Shown: positions 42,876-51,914 of the stretch, piece after piece
How positions within the stretch are numbered: position 1 is the stretch's first letter
Layout: each line of letters begins with the position of its first letter
Assembly (NCBI RefSeq): GCF_009733595.1
Contig: NZ_WOFH01000009.1
Coordinates: forward strand, 124,001 to 188,000
DNA: 64,000 nt
DNA from: Actinomadura litoris
GTDB taxonomy: Bacteria; Actinomycetota; Actinomycetes; Streptosporangiales; Streptosporangiaceae
Direction: 5' to 3'
Notes under the pieces: model-generated
The model's database searches: none
What the model was told of the DNA's origin: nothing
The model's input: the letters and a program-made list of their open reading frames with translations, nothing else
Translations under genes and position numbers: made by a program

Positions 42876-43637
42876 ATGTCTCCCCACTCCCCCGCACGCC
42901 GCCGTGCCCTCACCACGGCCCTCACCACGGCGGCCGTGACCGTCCCCCTCCTCACCGCCCTCCCCGCCGACGCGGCCCCCTGCACCGCGGGCGGCGGCAA
43001 GCCGGGCAAGGTGACCTGCAACTACACCCACTCGGGCGGCGGCTCGTCCGGTGGCGGAGGAGGCGGAGGTTCAGCCGGTGGCGGAGGCGGCGGCCCCGTG
43101 GCCCCGCCCGACCCCGACGGCCTCACCCCCGACCAGGGCGTCGGATACGTCCCCGTGGACGACGGCGCCGCGCCCCCGGCCGCCGCGCCGCCCACCACCC
43201 AGGAACTTCTGGAGTCGGCTATGGCCTCGGCCAACCTGACCATCCCCAAGGTGCACATCGCACCGACCGGGAAGACCTACGTCCGCCTCCGGACCGCGCT
43301 GTGGATCGACGGCGTGCAGGATGTGAGGACCGAGCCGATCGGGGCGCCCCGGCTCCAAGCGACAGCGACCGCCGACCGCGTCGAGTGGAACGTGGGCGAG
43401 AAGACGTTCGAGTGCGACGGGACGAAGGGCCAGCGGTGCCACTACACCTACCGGCGGTCCTCGACCGGGCAGCCGGGCGGCTCCTACCAGATCACGGCGA
43501 CGATCAAGTGGCACGTCACCTGGCGGTGCGAGCTGGCCGGATGCACGCCCCCGAGCGGCGACCTGGGCGAGCGGACGACGACGTCGCTGCCCGTCCCGCT
43601 GACCGTGAGCGAGATCCAGACCAACACGGGCCAGTAG
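42876..43637 (+). CDS. Secreted protein with Gly-rich linker
   Basis: A 253-residue protein with a Sec signal peptide ending ALPADA-A, an early Cys pair, a poly-Gly/Ser linker (about 50-75), then a strand-rich domain with a CDGTKGQRCHY pair and a WRCELAGC pair that could form disulphides. No family recognised. The ATG at 42876 has AAAGGA upstream; an ATG at 42846 inside the lipoprotein gene would add ten residues. The stop TAG directly touches the kinase ATG. Confidence 0.8.
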   Translation: MSPHSPARRRALTTALTTAAVTVPLLTALPADAAPCTAGGGKPGKVTCNYTHSGGGSSGGGGGGGSAGGGGGGPVAPPDPDGLTPDQGVGYVPVDDGAAPPAAAPPTTQELLESAMASANLTIPKVHIAPTGKTYVRLRTALWIDGVQDVRTEPIGAPRLQATATADRVEWNVGEKTFECDGTKGQRCHYTYRRSSTGQPGGSYQITATIKWHVTWRCELAGCTPPSGDLGERTTTSLPVPLTVSEIQTNTGQ

Positions 43638-45338
<1,701 letters not shown>

Positions 45339-45583
45339 GGGGTGGGGGTGAGCGAGGCCGGGGCACGGGGGGCGCTGCTATGATCGCCGCCATCGCGTGG
45401 GCGGACGCGGTGACAACCCTTTGACGCGAACCGGGCGGACGGGCGGCCCGCGCCTCCCCGGTTCACCGCGCCGTCGCCGCAGCCGACGACCGCCGAGGTA
45501 GCCGACAACCGCATAGGAGGCCGACCGCCCGCGGTGGCTTCCGGTTCAGCATCCGTCAGCCGCACGTCCACAGTTAGGGTCCC

Positions 45584-47074
45584 GTGTCGCCAACCCCTCC
45601 GAAGGCCAGGTGGCCGAAGGTCGCGCCCGTCCGGGCGGCCGTCGGGGGCAACCGGCTGTTCTCGGGGCTGCTCCTCGCGGGCGTGCTGCTCCGGGTGGTC
45701 GCGATGCTCGGGTATCCGCCGACGCTGTGGTTCAACGACAGCTACGACTACGTGCGGATCGCGAACGCGCCGTTCCCGCACCCGCTGCGGTCGGAGGGGT
45801 ACGGGCTCGCGCTGTGGCTGCTGCGGCCCTTCCACAGCCTGTACCTGGTGACGGGGTTGCAGCACGCGGCGGTCGTGGTGATGGCGGTGTTCGGGTACCG
45901 GGCGCTCGTCCGCGACTTCCGGTTGCGGCGGCATTGGGCGGCGCTGGCGCTCGCGCCGGTGCTGCTGGACGGCTACCAGATCGAGCTTGAGCACCTGCTG
46001 CTGTCGGACACGCTGTTCACCGTGCTGGTGTTCGGGGCGGTGCTGCTGCTGGCGCGGCCGGGCACGACCGGGTGGCGGCGGGCGGCGCTCGCGGGGACGC
46101 TGCTCGGGGCGGCGGCGGTCACCCGGACGGTCGGGCTGCCGCTGATCGCGATCGCGCTGCTGTACCTGCTCGTCCGGCGGACGCGGTGGCCGGTGCACGC
46201 GGCGCTCGCGGTGACGTTCGCGCTGCCGCTCTGCGGCTACGCGGCCTGGTTCCACCACGACCACGGACGGTTCGCGCTGACCGGCACGGACGGCGTCTTC
46301 CTCTGGGGCCGGACCTCCGCGTTCGCCGACTGCGACACGTTCCGGCCGCCGCCCGACCTGGCCTCGCTGTGCCCCTACGGGGCGCCGGGCGACCGGCCCG
46401 CCTCGTCCCACCAGGTGTGGGAGGCGAACTCGCCGACGGGCTGGCGGGACGGCCACCCGTTCGAACCGGAGGTCAACGCGCGGGCCCAGCGGTTCGCGGT
46501 GTGGGCGATCAGGAACCAGCCGCTGGACTACGCGCGGGTCGTGACCTACGACTTCTTCGGCCGGACGTTCACCTGGCACCGCAGCCCGTATCCGCAGCCG
46601 GGCACCGAGAACAAGTACCGCTTCCCCGTCCGGCCCGACCGGATGCGCCCGCTGCCGGTGATCGGCGGCGGGGACCGGCTGTCGGTGGTGGCGGACTACG
46701 AGCACGGGTCCGGGCGGACGCGGGTCGTGAGCCCGTTCGCCGACATCATCCGGGGCTACCAGTTGGTGGTGCACGTGCGCGGCCTGATGCTCGGCGTGAT
46801 GCTGCTGGCGGGCCTCGCCGGGATGGCGCTGCGGCGGGCGCGGCGCGGCGCCGGGCTGCTGTGGCTGACGGGGACGGCGCTGCTCGCCGTCCCGCCGCTC
46901 ACCGCCGACTTCGACTACCGGTACCTGATGCCCGCGCTGCCGTTCGTGTGCCTCGCCGCCGCGACCGCGTGGGCGCGGCCGCGGCCGGACGCGCCGCCCG
47001 CCCCGGAGCCGGACGGGTCGGCGGGGACGGCCCCCGCCGAGCGGGAGGCCGAGGTCCAGCCCGCCGGGGCCTAG
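45584..47074 (+). CDS. Polytopic glycosyltransferase (GT39/ArnT-like)
   Basis: A 496-residue integral membrane protein with about ten helices. The first extracytoplasmic loop contains FNDSYDYVRIA, the acidic motif expected of lipid-phosphate-sugar-dependent transferases of the GT-C fold, and the C-terminal third keeps ADFDYRYLMPALPF. It would move a sugar from a polyprenyl-phosphate carrier to protein or wall polymer. GTG 45584 stands three bases after TTAGGGT, suggesting a leaderless transcript. The C-terminus is Pro/Glu-rich. Confidence 0.83.
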   Translation: MSPTPPKARWPKVAPVRAAVGGNRLFSGLLLAGVLLRVVAMLGYPPTLWFNDSYDYVRIANAPFPHPLRSEGYGLALWLLRPFHSLYLVTGLQHAAVVVMAVFGYRALVRDFRLRRHWAALALAPVLLDGYQIELEHLLLSDTLFTVLVFGAVLLLARPGTTGWRRAALAGTLLGAAAVTRTVGLPLIAIALLYLLVRRTRWPVHAALAVTFALPLCGYAAWFHHDHGRFALTGTDGVFLWGRTSAFADCDTFRPPPDLASLCPYGAPGDRPASSHQVWEANSPTGWRDGHPFEPEVNARAQRFAVWAIRNQPLDYARVVTYDFFGRTFTWHRSPYPQPGTENKYRFPVRPDRMRPLPVIGGGDRLSVVADYEHGSGRTRVVSPFADIIRGYQLVVHVRGLMLGVMLLAGLAGMALRRARRGAGLLWLTGTALLAVPPLTADFDYRYLMPALPFVCLAAATAWARPRPDAPPAPEPDGSAGTAPAEREAEVQPAGA

Positions 47075-47135
47075 CCGAGGATCCGGGTACCGGTGCGGAT
47101 GTCCGCGTGGGCGGGGCCGCTGTCATGATGAACGT

Positions 47136-47516
47136 GTGCGCCGACGTATGGGCATCGCGGTCGTCCTGCTCCTCATCGCGGGATGCGGCCTCATGCCGTC
47201 CCCCGAACGGCAGGCGACCGACCAGGCGCGTGAGAACGCGCGCGCCGCGGCCGCGCGGGTGGCGGGCCGCCCCCCGGCGGACGCGGGGCGCCTCGCGGCG
47301 GGGGTCCGGGGCGTCCAGGTGCTGCGGGAGACGCCCGTCGCGGGCGGGACGCGGCTGGTCATCCGGACGTCCGGCCGGGCCCACGAGGACGCCTGGAGCA
47401 CCGAGCACATCACGATGCGGCGCTGCTACGCGCTGACGGTCGCCCCGTCGGCCGGTCCGCCGAGGCCGCACCGGGTGGACTGCCCGCGCGGGGCGCCGCT
47501 GACGTTCAGCTCCTAG
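47136..47516 (+). CDS. Small lipoprotein
   Basis: A 126-residue protein with a signal peptide and lipobox LLIAGC, then a helical and strand segment (ARENARAAAARVAG, GTRLVIRTSGRAHED) and two Cys (RRCYALTV, RVDCPRG) that could pair. No family recognised. Its TAG stop lies in the CTAG that forms the left target duplication of the IS982 element, so the gene is intact. Confidence 0.75.
   Translation: MRRRMGIAVVLLLIAGCGLMPSPERQATDQARENARAAAARVAGRPPADAGRLAAGVRGVQVLRETPVAGGTRLVIRTSGRAHEDAWSTEHITMRRCYALTVAPSAGPPRPHRVDCPRGAPLTFSS
47513..47516. repeat. Target-site duplication, left (CTAG)
   Basis: CTAG flanks the left end of the IS element and provides the stop codon of the lipoprotein gene. The matching copy is at 48499-48502. 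Confidence 0.75.
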
Positions 47517-47534
47517 ATCGTTGATGGGGGTTTG
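47517..47534 (+). repeat. IS982 left terminal inverted repeat
   Basis: ATCGTTGATGGGGGTTTG, identical to the reverse complement of 48481-48498. Confidence 0.9.
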
Positions 47535-47537
47535 TGG

Positions 47538-48464
47538 TTAGTGGTCGTAGGCGGTCAGTGATCGTTTGATCGGGGCGTCGGTCAGCCAGTTGTGCCAGAT
47601 CGCGGCGTTGAGGGCGCAGATGCGCTGGCACAGGCGTGTCCACAGGCCCTGGGTGGTGCGTGCGGCGTGGCGTTCCAGCCCGAGTTGGTTCTTCAGCGTC
47701 CAGATCACTGCTTCGATGCGCTGGCGCAGCCAGCCGGGGAACACCGCGACCTGCGGTTCGGGCTCGTCTTGGCGGACGGGGCGGATCAGCACATGGCCCA
47801 GGTCGGCGGTGGCCTTCTCCACCCCGGCACCGGCGAACCCTTTGTCGCACACGATCGGGCACGGTCCCGGCGCGGCCTGCTGGACGTGCAGCAGGTGCAC
47901 CGCTTGCTGGCGTTCGTTCAGCTCTTTGGGGTTGGCCAGGCTGAAGGCGCATACCGCTCCCTCGGCGGTGGTGATCAGCATCAGCTTGGCGCCCCAGTAG
48001 AAGGCGTGGTGCGATTGGTCCATCCCGTAGCCGGCCACCTCGCCCAGCGCCGAGCGGTCCACCGTGGTGCGCGAGGCACCGCAGCGCAACGGAGTGCCGT
48101 CCATGAGCCGCAGCCGGTCCTGCCAGGACGGGATTCGGCGCACCAGCCACATCGCGGCGGCGAACAGGGCCGGGGCTGCATCCCGCAGGTGCCGGTTGTA
48201 CTGCGACTGGCCGGGCAGCCGTGGGAACAGGTGCCCGATCCTGCCGGGCGCCCGCCGCAGCCACAGGCGCTCGGAGTCGGCCCCGAGCAGGACCTGGGCG
48301 ACAGCGACACAGACCAGCTCAGCGTCGTTGAGCACCCGGTCGGGACCACGCCTGCGGGGACGACCGGCCGAAGGCACGACATGGTCGTCCAGATGGACGT
48401 ACAGTGCGGTCAGAAGGGCGTCCAGGTTTGTCTTCACACACCGATCATGGGCGCCCTTCACCAT
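47538..48464 (-). CDS. IS982-family transposase
   Basis: A 308-residue DDE transposase. The N-terminal part (KTNLDALLTALYVHLDD, AELVCVAVAQVLLG) and the catalytic region (RLMDGTPLRCGASR, GYGMDQSHHAFYWGAKLMLITTAEG, CDKGFAGAGVEK and later WTLKNQLGLERH) follow the actinobacterial IS982 pattern, with the acids in MDGTP, CDKGF and a C-terminal Glu. Length is normal. ATG 48464 is the longest start; relatives usually begin at the equivalent of GTG 48437. Confidence 0.9.
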   Translation of the reverse strand: MVKGAHDRCVKTNLDALLTALYVHLDDHVVPSAGRPRRRGPDRVLNDAELVCVAVAQVLLGADSERLWLRRAPGRIGHLFPRLPGQSQYNRHLRDAAPALFAAAMWLVRRIPSWQDRLRLMDGTPLRCGASRTTVDRSALGEVAGYGMDQSHHAFYWGAKLMLITTAEGAVCAFSLANPKELNERQQAVHLLHVQQAAPGPCPIVCDKGFAGAGVEKATADLGHVLIRPVRQDEPEPQVAVFPGWLRQRIEAVIWTLKNQLGLERHAARTTQGLWTRLCQRICALNAAIWHNWLTDAPIKRSLTAYDH

Positions 48465-48480
48465 GCCCGCAGCGCTTCAG

Positions 48481-48498
48481 CAAACCCCCATCAACGAT
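48481..48498 (-). repeat. IS982 right terminal inverted repeat
   Basis: CAAACCCCCATCAACGAT, the perfect complement of the left end. Confidence 0.9.
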
Positions 48499-48502
48499 CT
48501 AG
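48499..48502. repeat. Target-site duplication, right (CTAG)
   Basis: Second CTAG copy; read on the minus strand it gives the TAG stop of the MmcQ/YjbR gene. Confidence 0.75.
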
Positions 48503-48843
48503 GGGGAGCCGAGGCGCGCGGCGGCGACCTTCTTCGGGACGACCATGCGCCACGCTTCGGTGACGAGCTCGTACATCTCCTCCTCGTCGAGCGCGGACGT
48601 CCACGCGTGCACCCAGTTGAAGCGCAGCGACGACTCCTCGGGCAGGTGGAACCTGTCAGGCTCGGAGGCGATGAGCGCGTCGCGCTCCTCCTTCGGGAAC
48701 GCGAAGCCCATCACGGTCTCGTCCCGGGAGAAGGCCACGTAGACGATGGAGCCGACGCGGAACTTCACCCGGTCCCGGATCAGGTGCTCCGACGTGCGGG
48801 GCAGCGTCAGCGCGAGCCGCCGGACATCGTCGACCGTGATCAT
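48499..48843 (-). CDS. MmcQ/YjbR family protein
   Basis: A 114-residue protein with the CyaY-like fold of the MmcQ/YjbR (double-wing DNA-binding-like) family. Seen are DDVRRLALTLPRTSEH, VGSIVYVAFSRDETVMGFAFP, and the C-terminal WTSALDEEEMYELVTEAWRMVVPKKVAAARL. The exact function is unknown. The ATG has AGGAGG upstream. Its stop codon is in the CTAG duplicated by the IS element. Confidence 0.88.
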   Translation of the reverse strand: MITVDDVRRLALTLPRTSEHLIRDRVKFRVGSIVYVAFSRDETVMGFAFPKEERDALIASEPDRFHLPEESSLRFNWVHAWTSALDEEEMYELVTEAWRMVVPKKVAAARLGSP

Positions 48844-48931
48844 CGTGACCTCCTGTGGCCGTGGTTCACCGACGCACCGTATCCGCTGCGGCTGATCTTG
48901 TTACATTGGCCACCGGACGGAGAGGGTGGGC

Positions 48932-49279
48932 GTGAGCGAACTGGTGCGCTGGCGGACCGAGCACGGCGTCGTCGTCGTCGAGAGCGACCCGGACGAGCCC
49001 GGGTTCGATCCGGTGTCGGTGGGCGCCGGGGTGATCCATGACGCCAGGGAGCGGTTCGAGGACGCGCTGCGGAGCGTCCGGGACGCGGCGGAGTCGGCGC
49101 TCGCGACCCTGCGCGGCGGCGACCTGCGGCCGGACGCCCTGGAGCTGGAGTTCGGCGTGAAGCTCAACGCCGCGGCCGGGGCCGTCATCGCCAAGACCTC
49201 GGTCGAGGGGCAGCTCAAGGTCAAGATGACCTGGGGCGATCCGGCGGCGCCGGGGGCCGGGGCCGCGGAGGAGGGCTAG
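48932..49279 (+). CDS. Trypsin-co-occurring domain protein (CU044_2847 family)
   Basis: A 115-residue protein. The pattern VVVESDPDEP ... ARERFEDALRSVRDAAESALATLR ... PDALELEFGVKLNAAAGAVIAKTSVEGQLKVKMTW is the CU044_2847/TCD1 domain that accompanies trypsin-like VMAP proteins. It likely acts as an accessory or regulatory subunit of the conflict locus. The GTG at 48932 has GGAGAGG six bases upstream. The stop is seven bases before the trypsin-VMAP gene. First gene of the four-gene system. Confidence 0.85.
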   Translation: MSELVRWRTEHGVVVVESDPDEPGFDPVSVGAGVIHDARERFEDALRSVRDAAESALATLRGGDLRPDALELEFGVKLNAAAGAVIAKTSVEGQLKVKMTWGDPAAPGAGAAEEG

Positions 49280-49286
49280 CCCCGTC

Positions 49287-50948
49287 GTGGACGGCTTGGA
49301 GTGGCGCGGGTGGGTCGGCCGGCCGGAGGGCGGCAGGCTCGGCGCCGCGTTCCTGATCTCCCCGACCCGGCTGCTGACCTGCGCGCACAGCGTCCGGGGC
49401 CTGGCGGAGGCGCGGGTCGGGTTCTCCGGGGCGGCGGGCGCGGGCGAACGCGCCAAGGTGATCGCGTGCGGGGACTGGAACGCGCCCGGCGACCTCGGCG
49501 ACGTCGCGGTGCTGGAACTGGAGGCGCCCGTCCAGCGCCGTCCCGCGCGGCTGGCCGCGCCGGACGACCTGCGCGGGGCGTCCAGGCGGGAGTTCGGCGT
49601 CTGGGGGTTCCCGGCGCGGCCCGACGGCGGCGAGCGGCACGCGACCGTGACGACCCGCGCGCAGCGCAGCATGCGGGACGAGTGGTGGGAGCTGAAGCCC
49701 GGCCCCGGCGACTGGCTGGAGCGCGGATACAGCGGGTCGGCGGTCTACGACCTCGACACCCACGAGGTCATCGGGATGGTGACCAACGCCGAGATCCGCG
49801 ACGGCCGCGCCGCGCTCGGCTGGATGCTGCCGGTCACCCGGATCCGGCACTACTTCGAGGAGCTGGACGACCTCCTGCCGCTGACCTGGCTCACCCCCGA
49901 GGCGCGCCGCGACCTGCGCGGGCTGCTGGAGGGCGTCCGGTTCACCGACCCGCTCGCCGCCGACCTCGCGCGGGTCGTGGGCCGTCCGCCGCTGGAGGGG
50001 TTCCGGTCGGCGTGGGGCGCGGTGCGGCACGTCGCCGAGGGCTGGTCGGCCGAGCACCTCGCCCGTTACCTGGCGGCGCTCGGCCCGCGCCTGCCCGAGG
50101 ACCGCGGGCGGCGGCTGGCGTCCTGGTCGGGGCGGCACCTGGGCGCCGCGCCGCCGCGGCCGGGCGACGAGCCGGCGTCGGTGATCGTCCGGCTGGAGCG
50201 GCTGACGCACGGCGACGCGTTCGACCTCACCCTGCACACCTGGGCGGACGGACGGGAGGGCCCGTCCCTCCCGACCGAGCGCGTCACGAAGGACCGGGTG
50301 CGCGGCGCCGTGGAGAAGGGCGTCGCCGACCTCGCGCCCACCCTGTTCGGACGCGACTGGATGATCGAGTTCGCCGTCCCCGAGACCTGGCTCGGCCGGC
50401 CGTTCGAGGAGTGGTACGTCGACCGCGACCACGGCATCCAGATGCGCAAGTACCCGGTCGTCGTCCGGGACGTGGAGCGCCTGCGCCCCCGCTCGTTCCG
50501 GCTCGACCAGGCCCACCGGCGCTGGCGGCTGCTCACCGAGCGGGGCCGCAGCGAGCCCCGCCCGATCCACTGCGACGCGCCGCGCAAGGGCAGGGCCTTC
50601 CAGGACCTGCTGGAGGCCAACACCGACTACTGCGTGCTCGTCTACGGGTCGCGGCCGGTCAAGTCGTGGCTGACCGCCGCGCTCAACAACGGCGTCCCCG
50701 TCATGCTGTGGACGCGGACGCCCTGCGACGCCGCCACGCACGAGGACTGCCGGGGCCACCGCGTCCTGGACGAGCTGACCGCCGCGGTCGAGCACGCGCA
50801 CCCCGGCGACCTGCCGCGCCTCGCGCTGACGCTCCGCAAGAAGGCGCTCACCGCGCCCCGGGACAGCCCGCACTGCGGCCGCGACCTCACCCTGCTGTGG
50901 GACGACCCGTCCCGCTTCCCCGACCCCCCGCTCGCGATGGAGGACTAG
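49287..50948 (+). CDS. Trypsin-like protease fused to VMAP-C domain
   Basis: A 553-residue protein. An N-terminal chymotrypsin-fold domain keeps its triad: His34 in LLTCAHSV, Asp72 in GDVAVLEL, Ser149 in RGYSGSAV. Residues about 200-270 form a helical effector-associated linker (TWLTPEARRDLRGLLEGV). The C-terminal half has the VMAP-C features: ASVIVRLERL, FDLTLHTWADG, EWYVDRDHG, GVPVMLWTR and DLTLLWDDPSRFPDP. VMAP proteins are the variable effector scaffold of VMAP-MoxR-vWA conflict systems. Touching genes on both sides indicate one operon. Confidence 0.88.
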   Translation: MDGLEWRGWVGRPEGGRLGAAFLISPTRLLTCAHSVRGLAEARVGFSGAAGAGERAKVIACGDWNAPGDLGDVAVLELEAPVQRRPARLAAPDDLRGASRREFGVWGFPARPDGGERHATVTTRAQRSMRDEWWELKPGPGDWLERGYSGSAVYDLDTHEVIGMVTNAEIRDGRAALGWMLPVTRIRHYFEELDDLLPLTWLTPEARRDLRGLLEGVRFTDPLAADLARVVGRPPLEGFRSAWGAVRHVAEGWSAEHLARYLAALGPRLPEDRGRRLASWSGRHLGAAPPRPGDEPASVIVRLERLTHGDAFDLTLHTWADGREGPSLPTERVTKDRVRGAVEKGVADLAPTLFGRDWMIEFAVPETWLGRPFEEWYVDRDHGIQMRKYPVVVRDVERLRPRSFRLDQAHRRWRLLTERGRSEPRPIHCDAPRKGRAFQDLLEANTDYCVLVYGSRPVKSWLTAALNNGVPVMLWTRTPCDAATHEDCRGHRVLDELTAAVEHAHPGDLPRLALTLRKKALTAPRDSPHCGRDLTLLWDDPSRFPDPPLAMED

Positions 50949-51914
50949 GTGCCCGACTGGCTGCTCTACACCGGGAGCCGTCACCCCCACGACGCCGTCG
51001 AGCGGCTGCCGCCGCCCCCGCCGTGGCGGGCGTTCGACGGCGGGCCCGTGCTGCCGCCGCCGTCCGGGCCGTCGGGGAACGCGCACCAGGCGCGGACGTA
51101 CCGGCCGTCCGACGACGCCGTCCAGCAGGTCAACGCCGCGCTGTACCTGCGCCGCCCGCTGCTGGTGACCGGCCCGCCCGGCACCGGCAAGTCGACCCTC
51201 GCCTACGCGGTCGCCCACGAGCTGGGGCTCGGGCCCGTCCTGCACTGGCCCATCACCAGCCGGACGACCCTCCGCGACGGCCTCTACCAGTACGACCCGC
51301 TGACCCGGCTGTACGCGGCGGGCCGCGACGACGCACCCGCGGACGAGGACATCGGCCGCTACATCCGGCTGGGCCCCCTCGGCACCGCCCTGCTCCCCTA
51401 CGCGCGGCCCCGCGTCCTGCTCGTCGACGAGATCGACAAGAGCGACATCGACCTGCCCAACGACCTGCTGACGATCTTCGAGAAGGGCGAGTACGAGATC
51501 CCGGAGCTGACGCGCCGCGCCGACCCGTCCGCCGAGGTGATGACGGCCGACGGGCCGCGCGTCGCGGTCACCGGCGGGACGGTCCGCTGCCGCGCGTTCC
51601 CGCTGGTCGTGCTGACCAGCAACGGCGAGCGCGAGTTCCCCCCGGCGTTCCTGCGCCGCTGCGTCAGCGTGGAGCTGCGGCAGCCCTCGGGGGAGGCGGA
51701 GCTGGCGGCGATCGTCCGCGAGCACCTCGGCGCGCTCGCCGACGACAGCGACGACCTCGTCCGCCGGTTCTTCGAGCGCTCCTCGGCGGGGACGCTCGCC
51801 ACCGACCAGCTCCTCAACGCCGTCTACCTGTGCCGCCACGCCGGCGCCGCCGACCGCCGCGCCCTCGCCGACCGCGTCATGCCCTACCTGACGGGCCCGG
51901 CGGATGACGAGTGA
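50949..51914 (+). CDS. MoxR-type AAA+ ATPase of the VMAP system
   Basis: A 321-residue AAA+ protein. Walker A is GPPGTGKST (75-83), Walker B is VLLVDEIDKSD (157-167), and sensor and arginine-finger region is VVLTSNGEREFPPAFLRRC. All key residues are present, so it should hydrolyse ATP. In VMAP systems the MoxR ATPase remodels or gates the vWA/VMAP partners. The GTG start is immediately after the protease stop; the stop overlaps the vWA gene start by 11 bp. Confidence 0.92.
   Translation: MPDWLLYTGSRHPHDAVERLPPPPPWRAFDGGPVLPPPSGPSGNAHQARTYRPSDDAVQQVNAALYLRRPLLVTGPPGTGKSTLAYAVAHELGLGPVLHWPITSRTTLRDGLYQYDPLTRLYAAGRDDAPADEDIGRYIRLGPLGTALLPYARPRVLLVDEIDKSDIDLPNDLLTIFEKGEYEIPELTRRADPSAEVMTADGPRVAVTGGTVRCRAFPLVVLTSNGEREFPPAFLRRCVSVELRQPSGEAELAAIVREHLGALADDSDDLVRRFFERSSAGTLATDQLLNAVYLCRHAGAADRRALADRVMPYLTGPADDE

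Larger units (their letters stand above)
47517..48498 (-). mobile_element. IS982-family insertion sequence, complete
   Basis: A 982-bp element with perfect 18-bp terminal inverted repeats, one transposase gene on the minus strand and CTAG duplicated on both sides. Both flanking genes keep their stop codons, which lie in the duplicated CTAG. The transposase frame is intact, so it may still be active. Confidence 0.88.

Noticed and set aside
47513..47534. Counting CTAG as part of a 22-bp terminal repeat of the IS
   Set aside because: CTAG is its own reverse complement and serves as stop codon for both neighbours, so a 4-bp target duplication explains it better.
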